From the NCBI GenBank assembly GCA_029263125.1, contig JAJCYD010000007.1, positions 151,124-215,123 of the forward strand: a DNA stretch of 64,000 nt, in the 5' to 3' direction. This DNA is from Solirubrobacteraceae bacterium. GTDB taxonomy: Bacteria; Actinomycetota; Thermoleophilia; Solirubrobacterales; Solirubrobacteraceae. The notes below the pieces were generated by a model. That model made no database searches and had not been told where the DNA came from. It saw only the letters and a list, made by a program, of their open reading frames with translations. Below are positions 15,143 through 24,492 of this stretch, piece after piece (positions within the stretch are counted from its first letter, which is position 1; each line of letters begins with the position of its first letter). Both the position numbers and the translations under genes were made by a program.

Positions 15143-16740
15143 CGCCGCGCGGCCATCGCGTCGGCGAGCGCGGCCTCGATCGCCTCCGCGAGGCGCGCGT
15201 TCTCCTGCGGCGAGCGCGCGGTCAGCCGCACGTGACGCTCGTCGAGGCCGGGGAAGCTCGCCGCGGGTCGCACGGCGATGTGGTGCTCGCGCAGGGCGGC
15301 CGCGAGCGCGACACCGTCGTCGACCTCGATCAGGCAGAAGTTCGTCGCGCTCGGCCACGTGCGCACGCCCGGAATGTCGCGCAACCGGCTGCAGAGATCG
15401 TCGCGTTCGGCGACGACGCGGTCGGCGATCTGCGCTCTCGCCTGCGGGCGACGGGCACTGGCGGCGAGGGCGGCCAGCGCCAGCGCGTTGGACGACCACG
15501 GCGGTCGCACCCCGCGCAGCCGGCGGGCCAGGCGCGGCGGTGCGACGGCGTAGCCCGCGCGCAGGCCGGGGATCCCCAGCGCCTTCGTGAGGCTGCGTAC
15601 GACGATCACGTCGTCCAGCGTCTCGCCCGCCAGCGAGCCGGGCTCGCCGGGGACCATGTCCATGAAGGCCTCGTCCACGACGACGATCCTTCCACGGCGT
15701 CGCAGCACGAGCAGCGCGTGCGCGGGATCCAGCGTGCCGCTCGGCGACGCCGGGTTGCCGACGATCACGAGGTCGGCCGCATCCGGGACCGCGGCCGGGT
15801 CCAGCGCGAATCCGCGGGCGGGGTCGCGCAGCACCCGCGCGACGGGCACGCCATGCGCGCGCAGCGCCGCCTCGGATTCGGTGAAGCTCGGATGCACGCA
15901 GGCGGCGAGGCGGGGCCGAAGCGCGGGTGCCAGCAGCCACAGCGCCTCGGCCGCGCCGTTGGTCGGGACGATCTCCTCCGGGTCGCGGCCGTGCAATGCC
16001 GACAGCGCGGCGACGGCATCGGCCTCGTCGGGGTAGCGCGTGGCGCCCGCGTCGAGCGCCTGCGCGAGCGCGTCGCGCAACCACGCCGGCGGGCCGCCGG
16101 CGAGGACGTTGACGGCGTGGTCGGCATCGCCGGATGAGACGACGCTGTCGCCATGGTGGCGCAGCTCGTCGACGTCCGCGGGCATCGTCGCGGGCGCCGC
16201 CGCGGCCCCGATCGTGAGCGCCCGGCCGGCCACCACGAGCTCGACGCGACTCGCGCGCGCCGCGAATCGCTGCGTCGCCTCGCCGAGCAGATCCAGCCAT
16301 GCGCGCGACGGCGCGTCGGGCGGCAGGAGACCCTCCCCCGCCTGCTCGGCGACGACGATCGCCGTCCCGGCTCGCCGCGCCGCCGGCACGGCGCGGTCGA
16401 CGCGACCCAGGACCTCGCCGCAAGCCGCGTCGAGCACCGCCGGGTCGTCGAACGCGCCGGCCTCGTGCAGCGCGCCGGCGATCCAGGGACCGAGGCCGTC
16501 GAGGAGCACGCACACGTCCTCGGCGCCGGAGAAGGCTTCGGCGAGCTCGGCGCCGGCCTGCACCGTCGTCCATGTCGCGGGCCGCCGCGCGACGTGCGCC
16601 TGGATCCGCGCGCGCATCGACGGATCGGCGGCGTCCGCGGTCGCCACGAAGCGCACGGGCAGCCCCGAAGCGAGCGCCAGGCGCTCGGCATGCGCGCTCT
16701 TGCCCGACCGCGTGCCGCCGACGACGAGCAACAGGGTCAT
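15139..16740 (-). CDS. cobU-cobC: CobU-CobC fusion: adenosylcobinamide kinase/guanylyltransferase + L-threonine-O-3-phosphate decarboxylase-like (533 aa)
   Basis: Residues 1 to about 178 are CobU/CobP: P-loop GGTRSGKS (8-15), the guanylylation-type His block IQAHVARRPATW (about 47), and late blocks VVAEQAGEGLLPP and VELVVAGRALTIG. Residues about 195-533 are a fold-type I PLP enzyme of the CobC/CobD threonine-phosphate decarboxylase group (related to histidinol-phosphate aminotransferase): ATRYPDEADAVAALSALHG, VGNPASPSG, VVDEAFMDM, and the PLP lysine in RSLTKALGIPGLRAGY. One enzyme makes the (R)-1-amino-2-propanol phosphate linker and the other activates cobinamide for nucleotide-loop assembly, so the fusion joins both sides of the lower-loop branch. 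It is an unusual gene order. Confidence 0.88.
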   Translation of the reverse strand: MTLLLVVGGTRSGKSAHAERLALASGLPVRFVATADAADPSMRARIQAHVARRPATWTTVQAGAELAEAFSGAEDVCVLLDGLGPWIAGALHEAGAFDDPAVLDAACGEVLGRVDRAVPAARRAGTAIVVAEQAGEGLLPPDAPSRAWLDLLGEATQRFAARASRVELVVAGRALTIGAAAAPATMPADVDELRHHGDSVVSSGDADHAVNVLAGGPPAWLRDALAQALDAGATRYPDEADAVAALSALHGRDPEEIVPTNGAAEALWLLAPALRPRLAACVHPSFTESEAALRAHGVPVARVLRDPARGFALDPAAVPDAADLVIVGNPASPSGTLDPAHALLVLRRRGRIVVVDEAFMDMVPGEPGSLAGETLDDVIVVRSLTKALGIPGLRAGYAVAPPRLARRLRGVRPPWSSNALALAALAASARRPQARAQIADRVVAERDDLCSRLRDIPGVRTWPSATNFCLIEVDDGVALAAALREHHIAVRPAASFPGLDERHVRLTARSPQENARLAEAIEAALADAMAARR

Positions 16741-16763
16741 GCCAGTGGATGGGTAGCGGGCGC

Positions 16764-16787
16764 TAGCACCAGTGCTATCCGGTGCTA
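16764..16787. other. Small inverted repeat downstream of cobB
   Basis: TAGCACC (16764-16770) and GGTGCTA (16781-16787) form a 7-bp stem with a 10-nt loop, directly after the cobB stop and about 24 nt before the cobU-cobC start on the minus strand. This is the only real intergenic gap (48 nt) inside the operon, so it may attenuate or process the transcript. Confidence 0.4.
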
Positions 16788-16788
16788 C

Positions 16789-18153
16789 TCATGCCGGAAG
16801 CGACGCATGGCGAGCGGCCGCCGCGAACCGCCGCGCGAGCTGCGGGTGGGCGGCCCAGTGGACGTGCAGGTAGCTCGCGTGCAGCGCGTCCGCGACCCAC
16901 CCCTCCGATCGCGTCGTGCCGCGCGCCGTCAGCGACCACGCCGCGCATGCCGCGCCGTCCAGCGGGCGCACCTGCGAGTAGTGGAACTCGTGACCGCGCA
17001 CGCGCTGGCCGGCGTCCACCCACGGCGTCGGCGTCGACGCTTCGGCCTCGCGGTAGCCGAGCGTCAGTCGTCCGGTCATCGTCGCGCGCGCCGCGATCGC
17101 CCCGCACATCTCATGTCCGTCGAGATCGACGCAGAGGTAGAGCAGCCCACCGCACTCGGCGAGCACCGGGCGCCCGGCGGCGGCGAACGCCGCGACGTCC
17201 GCGCGCAGCGAGTCGTTGGCCGCCAGCTCGGCGCCGAAGACCTCCGGAAAGCCGCCGGCCAGGATCAGCGCGCCGCAGTCCGGGGGCAGCGTCTCGTCGC
17301 GCAGCGGGTCGACGTCGGCGAGCTCGGCGCCCGCGGCTCGCAACAGCTCGAGGTTCTCCTCGTAGTGAAAGGAGAACGCCGGGCCACGGGCGATCGCGAT
17401 CCGCGATTCGGCCGATGGGGTGTCGGCCGTGTACGCGGTCCAGCTTGGGCCGGCGGGCGGTGACGGCGCGGCCCGCGCGAGACGCTCGATCCCGGCCACG
17501 TCGACCTGCCCGGTCACCGCGTCGGCGAGCGTGTCGAGCGCGACGCGCGTGCGCTGCTCGCGCTCGCCGGCCGGCACGAGGCCGAGGTGGCGCTCGGGCG
17601 CGACCACGCGCTCGTCGCGGCGCAGGGCGCCCAGTACCGGCACGCCGAGTGGCGCGACCGCCTCGCGCAGCAGTTGCTCGTGGTGATCGGAGCCGACGCG
17701 GTTGAAGACGACGCCGGCGACGTTCACGTCGGGGTCGAAGGTCGTGTAGCCGTGGACGATCGCGGCCGCCGAGCGGGCCATCGACGAGGCGTCGACGACG
17801 AGCAGCACCGGCGCGCGCAGGAGTTTGGCGACATGCGCCGTCGAGGCCAGCTCGCCGCGGCCCGATGCGCCGTCGAAGAGCCCCATGACGCCCTCGATCA
17901 CCGCGACGTCTGCGCCCGCCGAGCCGTGGCGCACGAGCGGCGCGATCAGCTCCGGGCCGCTGAGGAACGCGTCGAGGTTGCGGCCCGGGCGCCCGGATGC
18001 CAGCGCGTGGTAGCTGGGGTCGATGTAGTCGGGGCCGACCTTGAAACCCTGCACGGCCAGGCCGCTGGCACGCAGCGCGCCGATCAGCCCGCAGGCGACG
18101 GTCGTCTTGCCCGCTCCCGAGCTCGTGCCCGCGACGACGACGCGCGCTACCAC
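16789..18153 (-). CDS. cobB: Hydrogenobyrinic/cobyrinic acid a,c-diamide synthase CobB (454 aa)
   Basis: ATP- and glutamine-dependent amidation of the a and c side chains. The N-terminal dethiobiotin-synthase-like domain has the P-loop GTSSGAGKTT (9-18), GFKVGPDYIDP and IEGVMGLFDG. The C-terminal class I glutamine amidotransferase domain has the catalytic Cys in LAECGGLLYL and His in HASYLHVHWAAHP. The GTG start at 18153 overlaps the cobO stop. Reading upstream to 18939 is only a shadow over cobO. Confidence 0.93.
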   Translation of the reverse strand: MVARVVVAGTSSGAGKTTVACGLIGALRASGLAVQGFKVGPDYIDPSYHALASGRPGRNLDAFLSGPELIAPLVRHGSAGADVAVIEGVMGLFDGASGRGELASTAHVAKLLRAPVLLVVDASSMARSAAAIVHGYTTFDPDVNVAGVVFNRVGSDHHEQLLREAVAPLGVPVLGALRRDERVVAPERHLGLVPAGEREQRTRVALDTLADAVTGQVDVAGIERLARAAPSPPAGPSWTAYTADTPSAESRIAIARGPAFSFHYEENLELLRAAGAELADVDPLRDETLPPDCGALILAGGFPEVFGAELAANDSLRADVAAFAAAGRPVLAECGGLLYLCVDLDGHEMCGAIAARATMTGRLTLGYREAEASTPTPWVDAGQRVRGHEFHYSQVRPLDGAACAAWSLTARGTTRSEGWVADALHASYLHVHWAAHPQLARRFAAAARHASLPA

Positions 18154-18776
18154 TCGATCCCCTGCTGAGCGCGAACGCCCGCGTCCATCGGGTGCTTGAC
18201 CTTCGCGATCTCCGAGACGAGGTCGGCAAGCTCCAGCAGCTCCGGCGCCGCATCGCGGCCGGTGATGACGACGTGCTGAAAGCCGGGCCGGTCGCGCAGC
18301 GTCGCGACGACGTCGTGGACGTCGATCCAGCCCCACGTGATCGGGTAGGTGATCTCGTCGAGCAGCAGGAACTCGTAGCGCTCGGCGGCGATCGCGCGCT
18401 TGACCTCGGACCATCCCTCGCGTGCGAGGTCGGCGGATTCGTCGAGGTCGCGTGACAGCCACGACCAGCCGTCGCCCATCTTCTCCCAGTCGATGCCGCC
18501 GAGCGCGGCGGCGGCCTTCGCCTCGCCGACCTTCCACTTGCCCGACTTCACGAACTGAAAGACGCCGCACGCGTAGCCGCGCGCCCACGAGCGCAGCAGC
18601 ATCCCGAACGCCGACGTGCTCTTGCCCTTGCCGTGGCCGGTGATGACGATCACGAGTGGCTTGTCGCGACGCTTGCGGCGCTTGGGCTCGGCGCTGCCCT
18701 GGTCGCCGGGCCGGTGTGGAACGTCGATGCCGTCGGCGCTGTGGCGCTGCAGCGGCGTGCCGGTCGTGTCGGTCAT
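18147..18776 (-). CDS. cobO: Cob(I)yrinic acid a,c-diamide adenosyltransferase CobO (209 aa)
   Basis: Attaches the 5'-deoxyadenosyl ligand to the corrin cobalt (CobA/CobO/PduO-independent family). P-loop GHGKGKSTSAFG (about 47-58), then GVFQFVKSGKW, the WEKMGDGWSWLSRD block and LLDEITYPITWGW, all diagnostic. The first 38 residues are a basic, flexible extension. The start ATG overlaps the chlID stop (ATGA). Confidence 0.94.
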   Translation of the reverse strand: MTDTTGTPLQRHSADGIDVPHRPGDQGSAEPKRRKRRDKPLVIVITGHGKGKSTSAFGMLLRSWARGYACGVFQFVKSGKWKVGEAKAAAALGGIDWEKMGDGWSWLSRDLDESADLAREGWSEVKRAIAAERYEFLLLDEITYPITWGWIDVHDVVATLRDRPGFQHVVITGRDAAPELLELADLVSEIAKVKHPMDAGVRAQQGIEW

Positions 18777-20728
18777 GCGGCCCTCCGGGTCGTCGTGGCC
18801 AGGTCGTGGATCTGCCCGCCGGCGGCGCGCGCCAGCCGGGCGGCGAGACCGAGTCGCACCGGCCCCTCCTCGGTGTCGACGACGTGTACGGCTGCGGCGA
18901 CGGTTGCGAGTCGCGCGGCGGCGCGAGTGATGGCACCATCGGAGTCCGCGACCCGGCCGTCGGTGAGCACGACGGCGATCGTGCGACGGTCGGGCTCGCG
19001 CAACGCCTCGCGGCGGATGAGGTCGGTCGCCGCGTCCAGCCCGGCGGCGAGCGGCGTGCGTCCGCCCGTCGGCAGCTCTCGCAGCGCCTGCGCGGCGTGC
19101 GCGAGCGGCGCGCCGGGCTTCACGATCAGCGTGGCGGCGCTGTCTCGGAAGGCGATGACGGCGACGCGGTCGCGGCGCGTGTAGGCGTCGCGCAGCAGCC
19201 CGATCAGCGCGCCCTTGACGCGCGCCAGGCGCCGGCGCGCGCCCATCGACCCACTGGCGTCCACGACGAGGCAGACGAGCGTGGCCTCGCGACCGGCGCG
19301 GACGTGCTCGCGCAGGTCGGTCCCCGGGCCGCCGAGCAGCCGCTCGCGCACCGTCGCGACGAGGGCGAGGTCGCGCGATGTGGCGCCGGCGGGGCGGCTG
19401 TCGATCGCGCCCGCGTCCGGCCCGCGCGTGCGCGCGCGACGGCCGGCCGGTCCGCGTCCGGTGCCGGTGAGCGCGAGCGCATGGAGCCCAAGCTCGGCGG
19501 GCGACGGCGCGTCGCGGCGTTCGCGCGCGGGATGCGGTCCGGCCGGCGCGACGTCGCCTGGCGCTCGTGCCGAGCCGGCCGTCGCGGACCTCGTGCTCGC
19601 TTCCGAGGTGGCGCCGCCGCGGTCAGCGCCGCGGTTGGACGAGCGACCGGCCTCGCGCGGTGTCCCCCCGGCGGGCGGCGGGGGCTCCTCGTCGGGCGAC
19701 CCCGCGTCGTCGAGCGCGCGCTCAAGCTCCTCCGGCCGCGGCTCGCTGCCGTCCAGCGGATCGCGCCTGCGGCGATGAGCGAGCGCGAGGGCGGCGGCGC
19801 CGCGCACGTGCTCCTCGGCGACCTCGCCGGCGCCGTCGAGCGCGGCGAGCGCGCAGGCGGCCTGCGCGCAGACGATGTCGCCGCGGACGCCGTCGACGCC
19901 CAGCGCGGCGCAGGCGCCGGTGATCCGCAGCAGCTCGCGCTCGGGCAGGCGCACGCGATCCAGGAGCGTGCGCGCCGCCGCGATCCGCGCCGCGAGCTCG
20001 CGCTCGGCCAGCTCGTAGTCACCACTAAACGCGGTCGGGTCGGCATCGAAGGCCAGGTGCCTTCGCACGATCTCCGCCCGCTGCGCGGGATCCTCCGGAG
20101 CGCGCACCTCGACGCCCAACCCGAAGCGGTCCAGCAGCTGCGGGCGCAGCTCGCCCTCCTCGGCGTTCATCGTCCCGACGAGCAGGAAGCGCGCCGCATG
20201 GACGACCGACACCGCCTCGCGCTCGACGCGCGCGACCCCCGTCGCGGCGGCGTCCAGCAGCGCGTCGACGAGGTGGTCGGGCAAGAGGTTGACCTCGTCG
20301 ACGTAGAGGATCCCGCGGTGCGCGCGGGCGAGCAGCCCGGCTTCGAATGCCTGCTCGCCGGCCAGCGCGCGGCCGAGGTCCAGCGCGCCGACGAGGCGGT
20401 CAAGCGTCGTGCCGAGCGGCAGCTCGACGAGCGGCGCCGGACGCGGCGCGGTCGGCGCATCGGGCGCGACGGGCCCGCCCGGCGCGAGCTCCCCGGGCGC
20501 GAAGGCGAAAGTCTCGCTCGCCGCCGCTTGAACGGGCGGCAGGAGCGGCGCCAGCGCACGCACGGCGGTCGACTTCGCCGTCCCGCGCTCGCCACGGACC
20601 AGCACGCCGCCGACGGAGGGCGCGACGGCGTTGATCAGCAGCGCCTCGATCAGCGCCTCCTGGCCGACGATCGCGCTGAGCGGATAGGCCACCGCGCCGC
20701 GATCCCCGCCTGTCGCTCCCGACGTCAC
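18773..20728 (-). CDS. ChlI/ChlD-type chelatase subunit (fused AAA+ and VWA), cobaltochelatase partner (651 aa)
   Basis: An AAA+ motor domain (about 1-330) has Walker A GERGTAKST, Walker B ILYVDEVNLLP and the sensor block LLVGTMNAEEGELRPQLLDRF. A Pro/Ala/Arg-rich linker (about 335-440) follows, then a von Willebrand A domain with the MIDAS motif DASGSMG near residue 480 and later TDGR. In the operon it lies directly after cobN, so it most likely serves as the CobS/CobT-equivalent ATPase of an aerobic cobaltochelatase, although annotators may call it magnesium chelatase. GTG 20728 overlaps the cobN stop; a longer upstream start would lie inside cobN. Confidence 0.88.
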   Translation of the reverse strand: MTSGATGGDRGAVAYPLSAIVGQEALIEALLINAVAPSVGGVLVRGERGTAKSTAVRALAPLLPPVQAAASETFAFAPGELAPGGPVAPDAPTAPRPAPLVELPLGTTLDRLVGALDLGRALAGEQAFEAGLLARAHRGILYVDEVNLLPDHLVDALLDAAATGVARVEREAVSVVHAARFLLVGTMNAEEGELRPQLLDRFGLGVEVRAPEDPAQRAEIVRRHLAFDADPTAFSGDYELAERELAARIAAARTLLDRVRLPERELLRITGACAALGVDGVRGDIVCAQAACALAALDGAGEVAEEHVRGAAALALAHRRRRDPLDGSEPRPEELERALDDAGSPDEEPPPPAGGTPREAGRSSNRGADRGGATSEASTRSATAGSARAPGDVAPAGPHPARERRDAPSPAELGLHALALTGTGRGPAGRRARTRGPDAGAIDSRPAGATSRDLALVATVRERLLGGPGTDLREHVRAGREATLVCLVVDASGSMGARRRLARVKGALIGLLRDAYTRRDRVAVIAFRDSAATLIVKPGAPLAHAAQALRELPTGGRTPLAAGLDAATDLIRREALREPDRRTIAVVLTDGRVADSDGAITRAAARLATVAAAVHVVDTEEGPVRLGLAARLARAAGGQIHDLATTTRRAA

Positions 20729-23700
20729 GCCGACGCCTCCTCGAGCTCGCCCTCGAGCTGGAGGTAGCGCTCGCGGATCGCGTCGAGCGCGCCCTCCGGC
20801 GGCGCCGCCCACAGCCCGCGATTCGCCGCCTCCAGCAGGCGCTCGGCGATCTCGCGCGCGGCCCATGGGTTGGACTGCGCCATGAACGCCGCCACGTCCT
20901 CGTCGAGCAGGTACTTCGCGGCGACCTGCTCGTACATCCAGTCCTCGGCGACGCCGGCCGTCGCGTCGTAGCCGAAGAGGTAGTCGACGGTCGCCGACAG
21001 CTCGGCCGCGCCCTTATAGCCGTGACGGATCATCGACGCGATCCAGCGCGGGTTGGCGACGCGGGCGCGGAAGACGCGGCGCGTCTCCTCCGCCAGCGTG
21101 CGCGCGACGACGCGCGAGGGGTCCGAGCTGTCGCCGAGGTAGGCGGCCGGATCCTTGCCGGTCAGCGCCCGGACGGTCGCGATCATGCCGCCGTGGTACT
21201 GGTAGTAGTCGTCGGAGTCCAGGATGTCGTGCTCGCGCGAGTCGACGTTCTTCACGGCGACCTCGATGCGCGCATAGCAGTCGCGCATCGGCGCGGCCGC
21301 CCGCGCGCCGTCCAGGCCGCGGCCGTACGCGTAGCCGCCCCACGCCTCGTAGACGGCCGCGAGGTCGGCGTCGTCGCGCCAGTCGCGCGCGTCGAGCAGC
21401 TGCAGGAGCCCCGCGCCGTACGTGCCGGGCTTGGAGCCGAAGATCCGCGTCGTCGCGCGGCGCCATGCTGGGTCGTCGCCGAGTTCCGCCGCCAGCCGTT
21501 GCGCGTCGGCGCGCGCGTGGGCGGCGACGAAGTTCTGCTCGGCCGGCTCGTCGAGCCCCGCGACCGTCGCGACCGCATCGTCGAGCAGCGCCACGAGGTG
21601 CGGGAACGCGTCGCGAAAGAAGCCCGAGATGCGGATCGTGACGTCGATCCGCGGCCGTCCGAGCTCGTGCAGCGAGACCACTTCGATCCCCGTCACGCGG
21701 CGCGACTCGGGGTGCCACGTCGGCCGGACGCCGAGCAGCGCGAGGATCTCCGCGACGTCGTCGCCATGCGTGCGCATCGCGGCCGTGCCCCACGCGACGA
21801 GGCCGACCATCCGCGGCAGCTCGCCGGTGTCGTCGACGTGGCGGTCCAGCAGCGCGTCGGCGAGCCCGCGGCCGACCTCGTAGGACAGCTCGGAGGGCAG
21901 TGAACGCGGGTCGACGGAGTAGAAGTTGCGCCCCGTCGGCAGGACGTCCAGGCGCCCGCGCGTCGGCGCCCCGGACGGTCCCGCGGGGACGTGGCGGCCG
22001 TGCAGCGCGGCGACGACGTTGCCCAGCTCGTCGCCGGTGCGGCGGATGCGCGGCACGACCTCCGACGCGGCGAAGCGCAGCACCCGCTCGACGCCCGCGT
22101 CGGCGCGGCCGAGGACGTCGGTGCACACCGCCCCGGCGGCGTCCGCATCCCACCCGGCAGCGGCGAGCGCGTCGAGCAGCGCCATCTGCGCGGCCTCGAG
22201 CCGGTCCACGAGGTCGCCGGCGGAGGCGGCGGGTCCGCGCAAGCGCTCGGCCAGGTCAGCGGCCGCGCCGCCCGCCGGCGCGGGTGCGCCGGGCGTCGCC
22301 ACGAGCGCCGGTTCGTCGAGCCCGAACGCGGCGCCGACCGCGCGTCGCAGGCCGGGGACCTCGCCCGAGCCCAGGCGCAGCATCGCCGCGGTCAACCCGC
22401 GCAGCTGGTCGCCCTCGGGCGCCTGGCCGAGCACGTGCAGGCCGTCCTTGATCTGGATGTCCTTGACCTCGCAGAGGTAGCCGTCGATGTGTTCGACGAG
22501 CGCGCCGAGGTCGTCGGGTCGCTCGCTGACACCGAGGTCGGACTGCAGGTTCGCCGCTTCGATCCCAGCCCAGATCCGGGCGGCCAGCGCCGGCAGCTTC
22601 GGCGGATCGAGGATCTCCAGGCGCGCGTACTCGTCGAGCATCGCCTCCAGCTCGGCGATCTCGTCGTAGCTGTCGGCGCGCATCATCGGCGGCACGAGGT
22701 GGTCGACGATGACGGCGTGGGCGCGGCGCTTGGCCTGCATGCCCTCGCCGGGATCGTTGACGACGAACGGGTAGATCAGCGGCATGTCAGCGAGCGCCGC
22801 GTCCGGCGCGCACCCCCGCGACAGCGCGAGCATCTTGCCCGGCAGCCACTCCAGCGTTCCGTGCTTGCCGAGGTGCACGATCGCGTCGGCGCCCCATGTC
22901 GCCTGCAGCCAGCGGTAGCAGGCGAGGTAGTGGTGGGTCGGCGGCAGCTCGGGGTCGTGGTAGATGCCGACCGGGTCCTCGCCATAGCCGCGCGGCGGCT
23001 GGATCGCGAGCACGACGTTGCCGAGCTGCAGGCCCGCGATGACGAAGTCCTCTCCGTCGAGGTAGCGGTCGCCGGGCGGCGGTCCCCAGCGCTCCTGCAT
23101 CGCGTCGCGCATCGATGAGGGCAGCGTCGCGTACCAGTCCAGGTAGTCGGCGACGGGCAGGCGCAGGTTCGACGAGGCGAGCTGGTCGTCGGTGAGGAAC
23201 TCCGGGTCGTGACCGCCGGAAGCGATCAGCGCGCGCATGAGCTCGTCGCCGTGCTCGTAGGGCGAGTCGATCCGCATGCCGTCGGCGCGCAGCGCGTCGA
23301 GCAGCGTCAGGGCGCTCGCGGGCGTGTCGAGGCCGACGGCCATGCCGACCGTCGCGTGCTTGGTCGGAAAGCTCGTCAGCAGCAGCGCGACACGGCGTTC
23401 TGCCGGCGGCAGTCGCCGCAGTCGGGCGCTGCGCACGGCCAGTCCCGCGACGCGCGCGCAGCGCTCGGGGTCCGGGACGTACCGGGGGATCGCGACGCCG
23501 ACGGGGGAGTGATCGGCCTCGCGCTCCTTGAAGGAGATGACGCCGCCGAGGATGCGCCCGTCGAACTCGGGGATCGCGACCTGCGTCGCGGCGTCCAGCG
23601 GGCTCAGGCCGCTGTCGGACGCAAGCCAGCTCGCGCGGGAGGCCGTGGCGCAGACGGCTTGGAAGACCGGCACGTCGAGGGCCGCCAGCGCCGTCGCGTC

Positions 23701-24492
23701 CCATTCCTGCCACTGCTCGCCGACGCCCTCCCCGGTCGCGGCGCCGGCGTCGGCGGCGCCCGATCCGCCGGTCGCGAGCATCGTCGTGATGAGCGCGTCG
23801 ACCTTGCCGTCCAGCAGCGCGAGCGCCGGCACTCGGCCGTCGGCGTCGCGGCGCAGGGTGTAGGACCAGACCGCAAGCGCGTTGGCGCCGGCATCCTCGA
23901 TCGCGGCGCACAGCGCGTCGACGAACGCCGTGTTGCCGGTGAGCCGATGCGAGCGATAGAAGCAGATCCCGATCGTCGGGCGGTCGGCGTCGTGGTGCTC
24001 GGTCGCCCGATCGATCGCGACATCGCCGGCGCCGGGCAGGTACACGCCGAGGTCGGCAACCTCGCGCGGCGCCTCGAAACCGAACCCCTCCAGCAGGAAC
24101 GTGTCGGCGAGGAAGCGCAGCAACTGCTCGACGTTGTCGACATCCCCATGGCGCAGATACTCGCCCGCCTGCGCGACGGCGCCGGCGGGCGCCAGCGACA
24201 GGCCCGTCATCTCGGCGTCGGGCTGCGCCTCGCCGCCGAGGGCGAGCAGGGCGATCTGCCGTTCGGCGCAGCGCTCGCGCAGCAGGTCAAAGCCCGGCCA
24301 GCCGCGGCGGCCGCCGAGCACGCGGCACAGCACGACGCGCGCGCCGTCGAGGATCTCCTCGACGAGCTGCTCGTCGTCGGGCGCGCCGCCCGGGTTCGCG
24401 CAGCGGACCAACGGGAAGTCGTCGGGGAGCGCGTGGACCGCGGCGGCGGTCGCGAGGATCTCGGTGTCGGCGGTCGTCACGAAGCGCAGCAC
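20725..24492 (-). CDS. cobN: Cobaltochelatase large subunit CobN (1255 aa)
   Basis: CobN inserts cobalt into hydrogenobyrinic acid a,c-diamide with ATPase partner subunits. The family blocks IGICFYRSHRLTGNT (about residue 165), HLGKHGTLEWLPGK (about 545), PFVVNDPGEGMQAKRR and the C-terminal MIRHGYKGAAELSATVDYLFGYDAT are conserved CobN/ChlH signatures. The length is typical (about 1200-1300). It overlaps cobQ by 16 bases at its start and the ChlI/ChlD-type gene by 4 bases at its stop, so the chelatase components are translationally coupled. Confidence 0.95.
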   Translation of the reverse strand: MLRFVTTADTEILATAAAVHALPDDFPLVRCANPGGAPDDEQLVEEILDGARVVLCRVLGGRRGWPGFDLLRERCAERQIALLALGGEAQPDAEMTGLSLAPAGAVAQAGEYLRHGDVDNVEQLLRFLADTFLLEGFGFEAPREVADLGVYLPGAGDVAIDRATEHHDADRPTIGICFYRSHRLTGNTAFVDALCAAIEDAGANALAVWSYTLRRDADGRVPALALLDGKVDALITTMLATGGSGAADAGAATGEGVGEQWQEWDATALAALDVPVFQAVCATASRASWLASDSGLSPLDAATQVAIPEFDGRILGGVISFKEREADHSPVGVAIPRYVPDPERCARVAGLAVRSARLRRLPPAERRVALLLTSFPTKHATVGMAVGLDTPASALTLLDALRADGMRIDSPYEHGDELMRALIASGGHDPEFLTDDQLASSNLRLPVADYLDWYATLPSSMRDAMQERWGPPPGDRYLDGEDFVIAGLQLGNVVLAIQPPRGYGEDPVGIYHDPELPPTHHYLACYRWLQATWGADAIVHLGKHGTLEWLPGKMLALSRGCAPDAALADMPLIYPFVVNDPGEGMQAKRRAHAVIVDHLVPPMMRADSYDEIAELEAMLDEYARLEILDPPKLPALAARIWAGIEAANLQSDLGVSERPDDLGALVEHIDGYLCEVKDIQIKDGLHVLGQAPEGDQLRGLTAAMLRLGSGEVPGLRRAVGAAFGLDEPALVATPGAPAPAGGAAADLAERLRGPAASAGDLVDRLEAAQMALLDALAAAGWDADAAGAVCTDVLGRADAGVERVLRFAASEVVPRIRRTGDELGNVVAALHGRHVPAGPSGAPTRGRLDVLPTGRNFYSVDPRSLPSELSYEVGRGLADALLDRHVDDTGELPRMVGLVAWGTAAMRTHGDDVAEILALLGVRPTWHPESRRVTGIEVVSLHELGRPRIDVTIRISGFFRDAFPHLVALLDDAVATVAGLDEPAEQNFVAAHARADAQRLAAELGDDPAWRRATTRIFGSKPGTYGAGLLQLLDARDWRDDADLAAVYEAWGGYAYGRGLDGARAAAPMRDCYARIEVAVKNVDSREHDILDSDDYYQYHGGMIATVRALTGKDPAAYLGDSSDPSRVVARTLAEETRRVFRARVANPRWIASMIRHGYKGAAELSATVDYLFGYDATAGVAEDWMYEQVAAKYLLDEDVAAFMAQSNPWAAREIAERLLEAANRGLWAAPPEGALDAIRERYLQLEGELEEASA

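Noticed and set aside
18773..20728. Magnesium chelatase for chlorophyll
   Set aside because: No bch/chl synthesis genes; it is embedded in the cob operon next to cobN.
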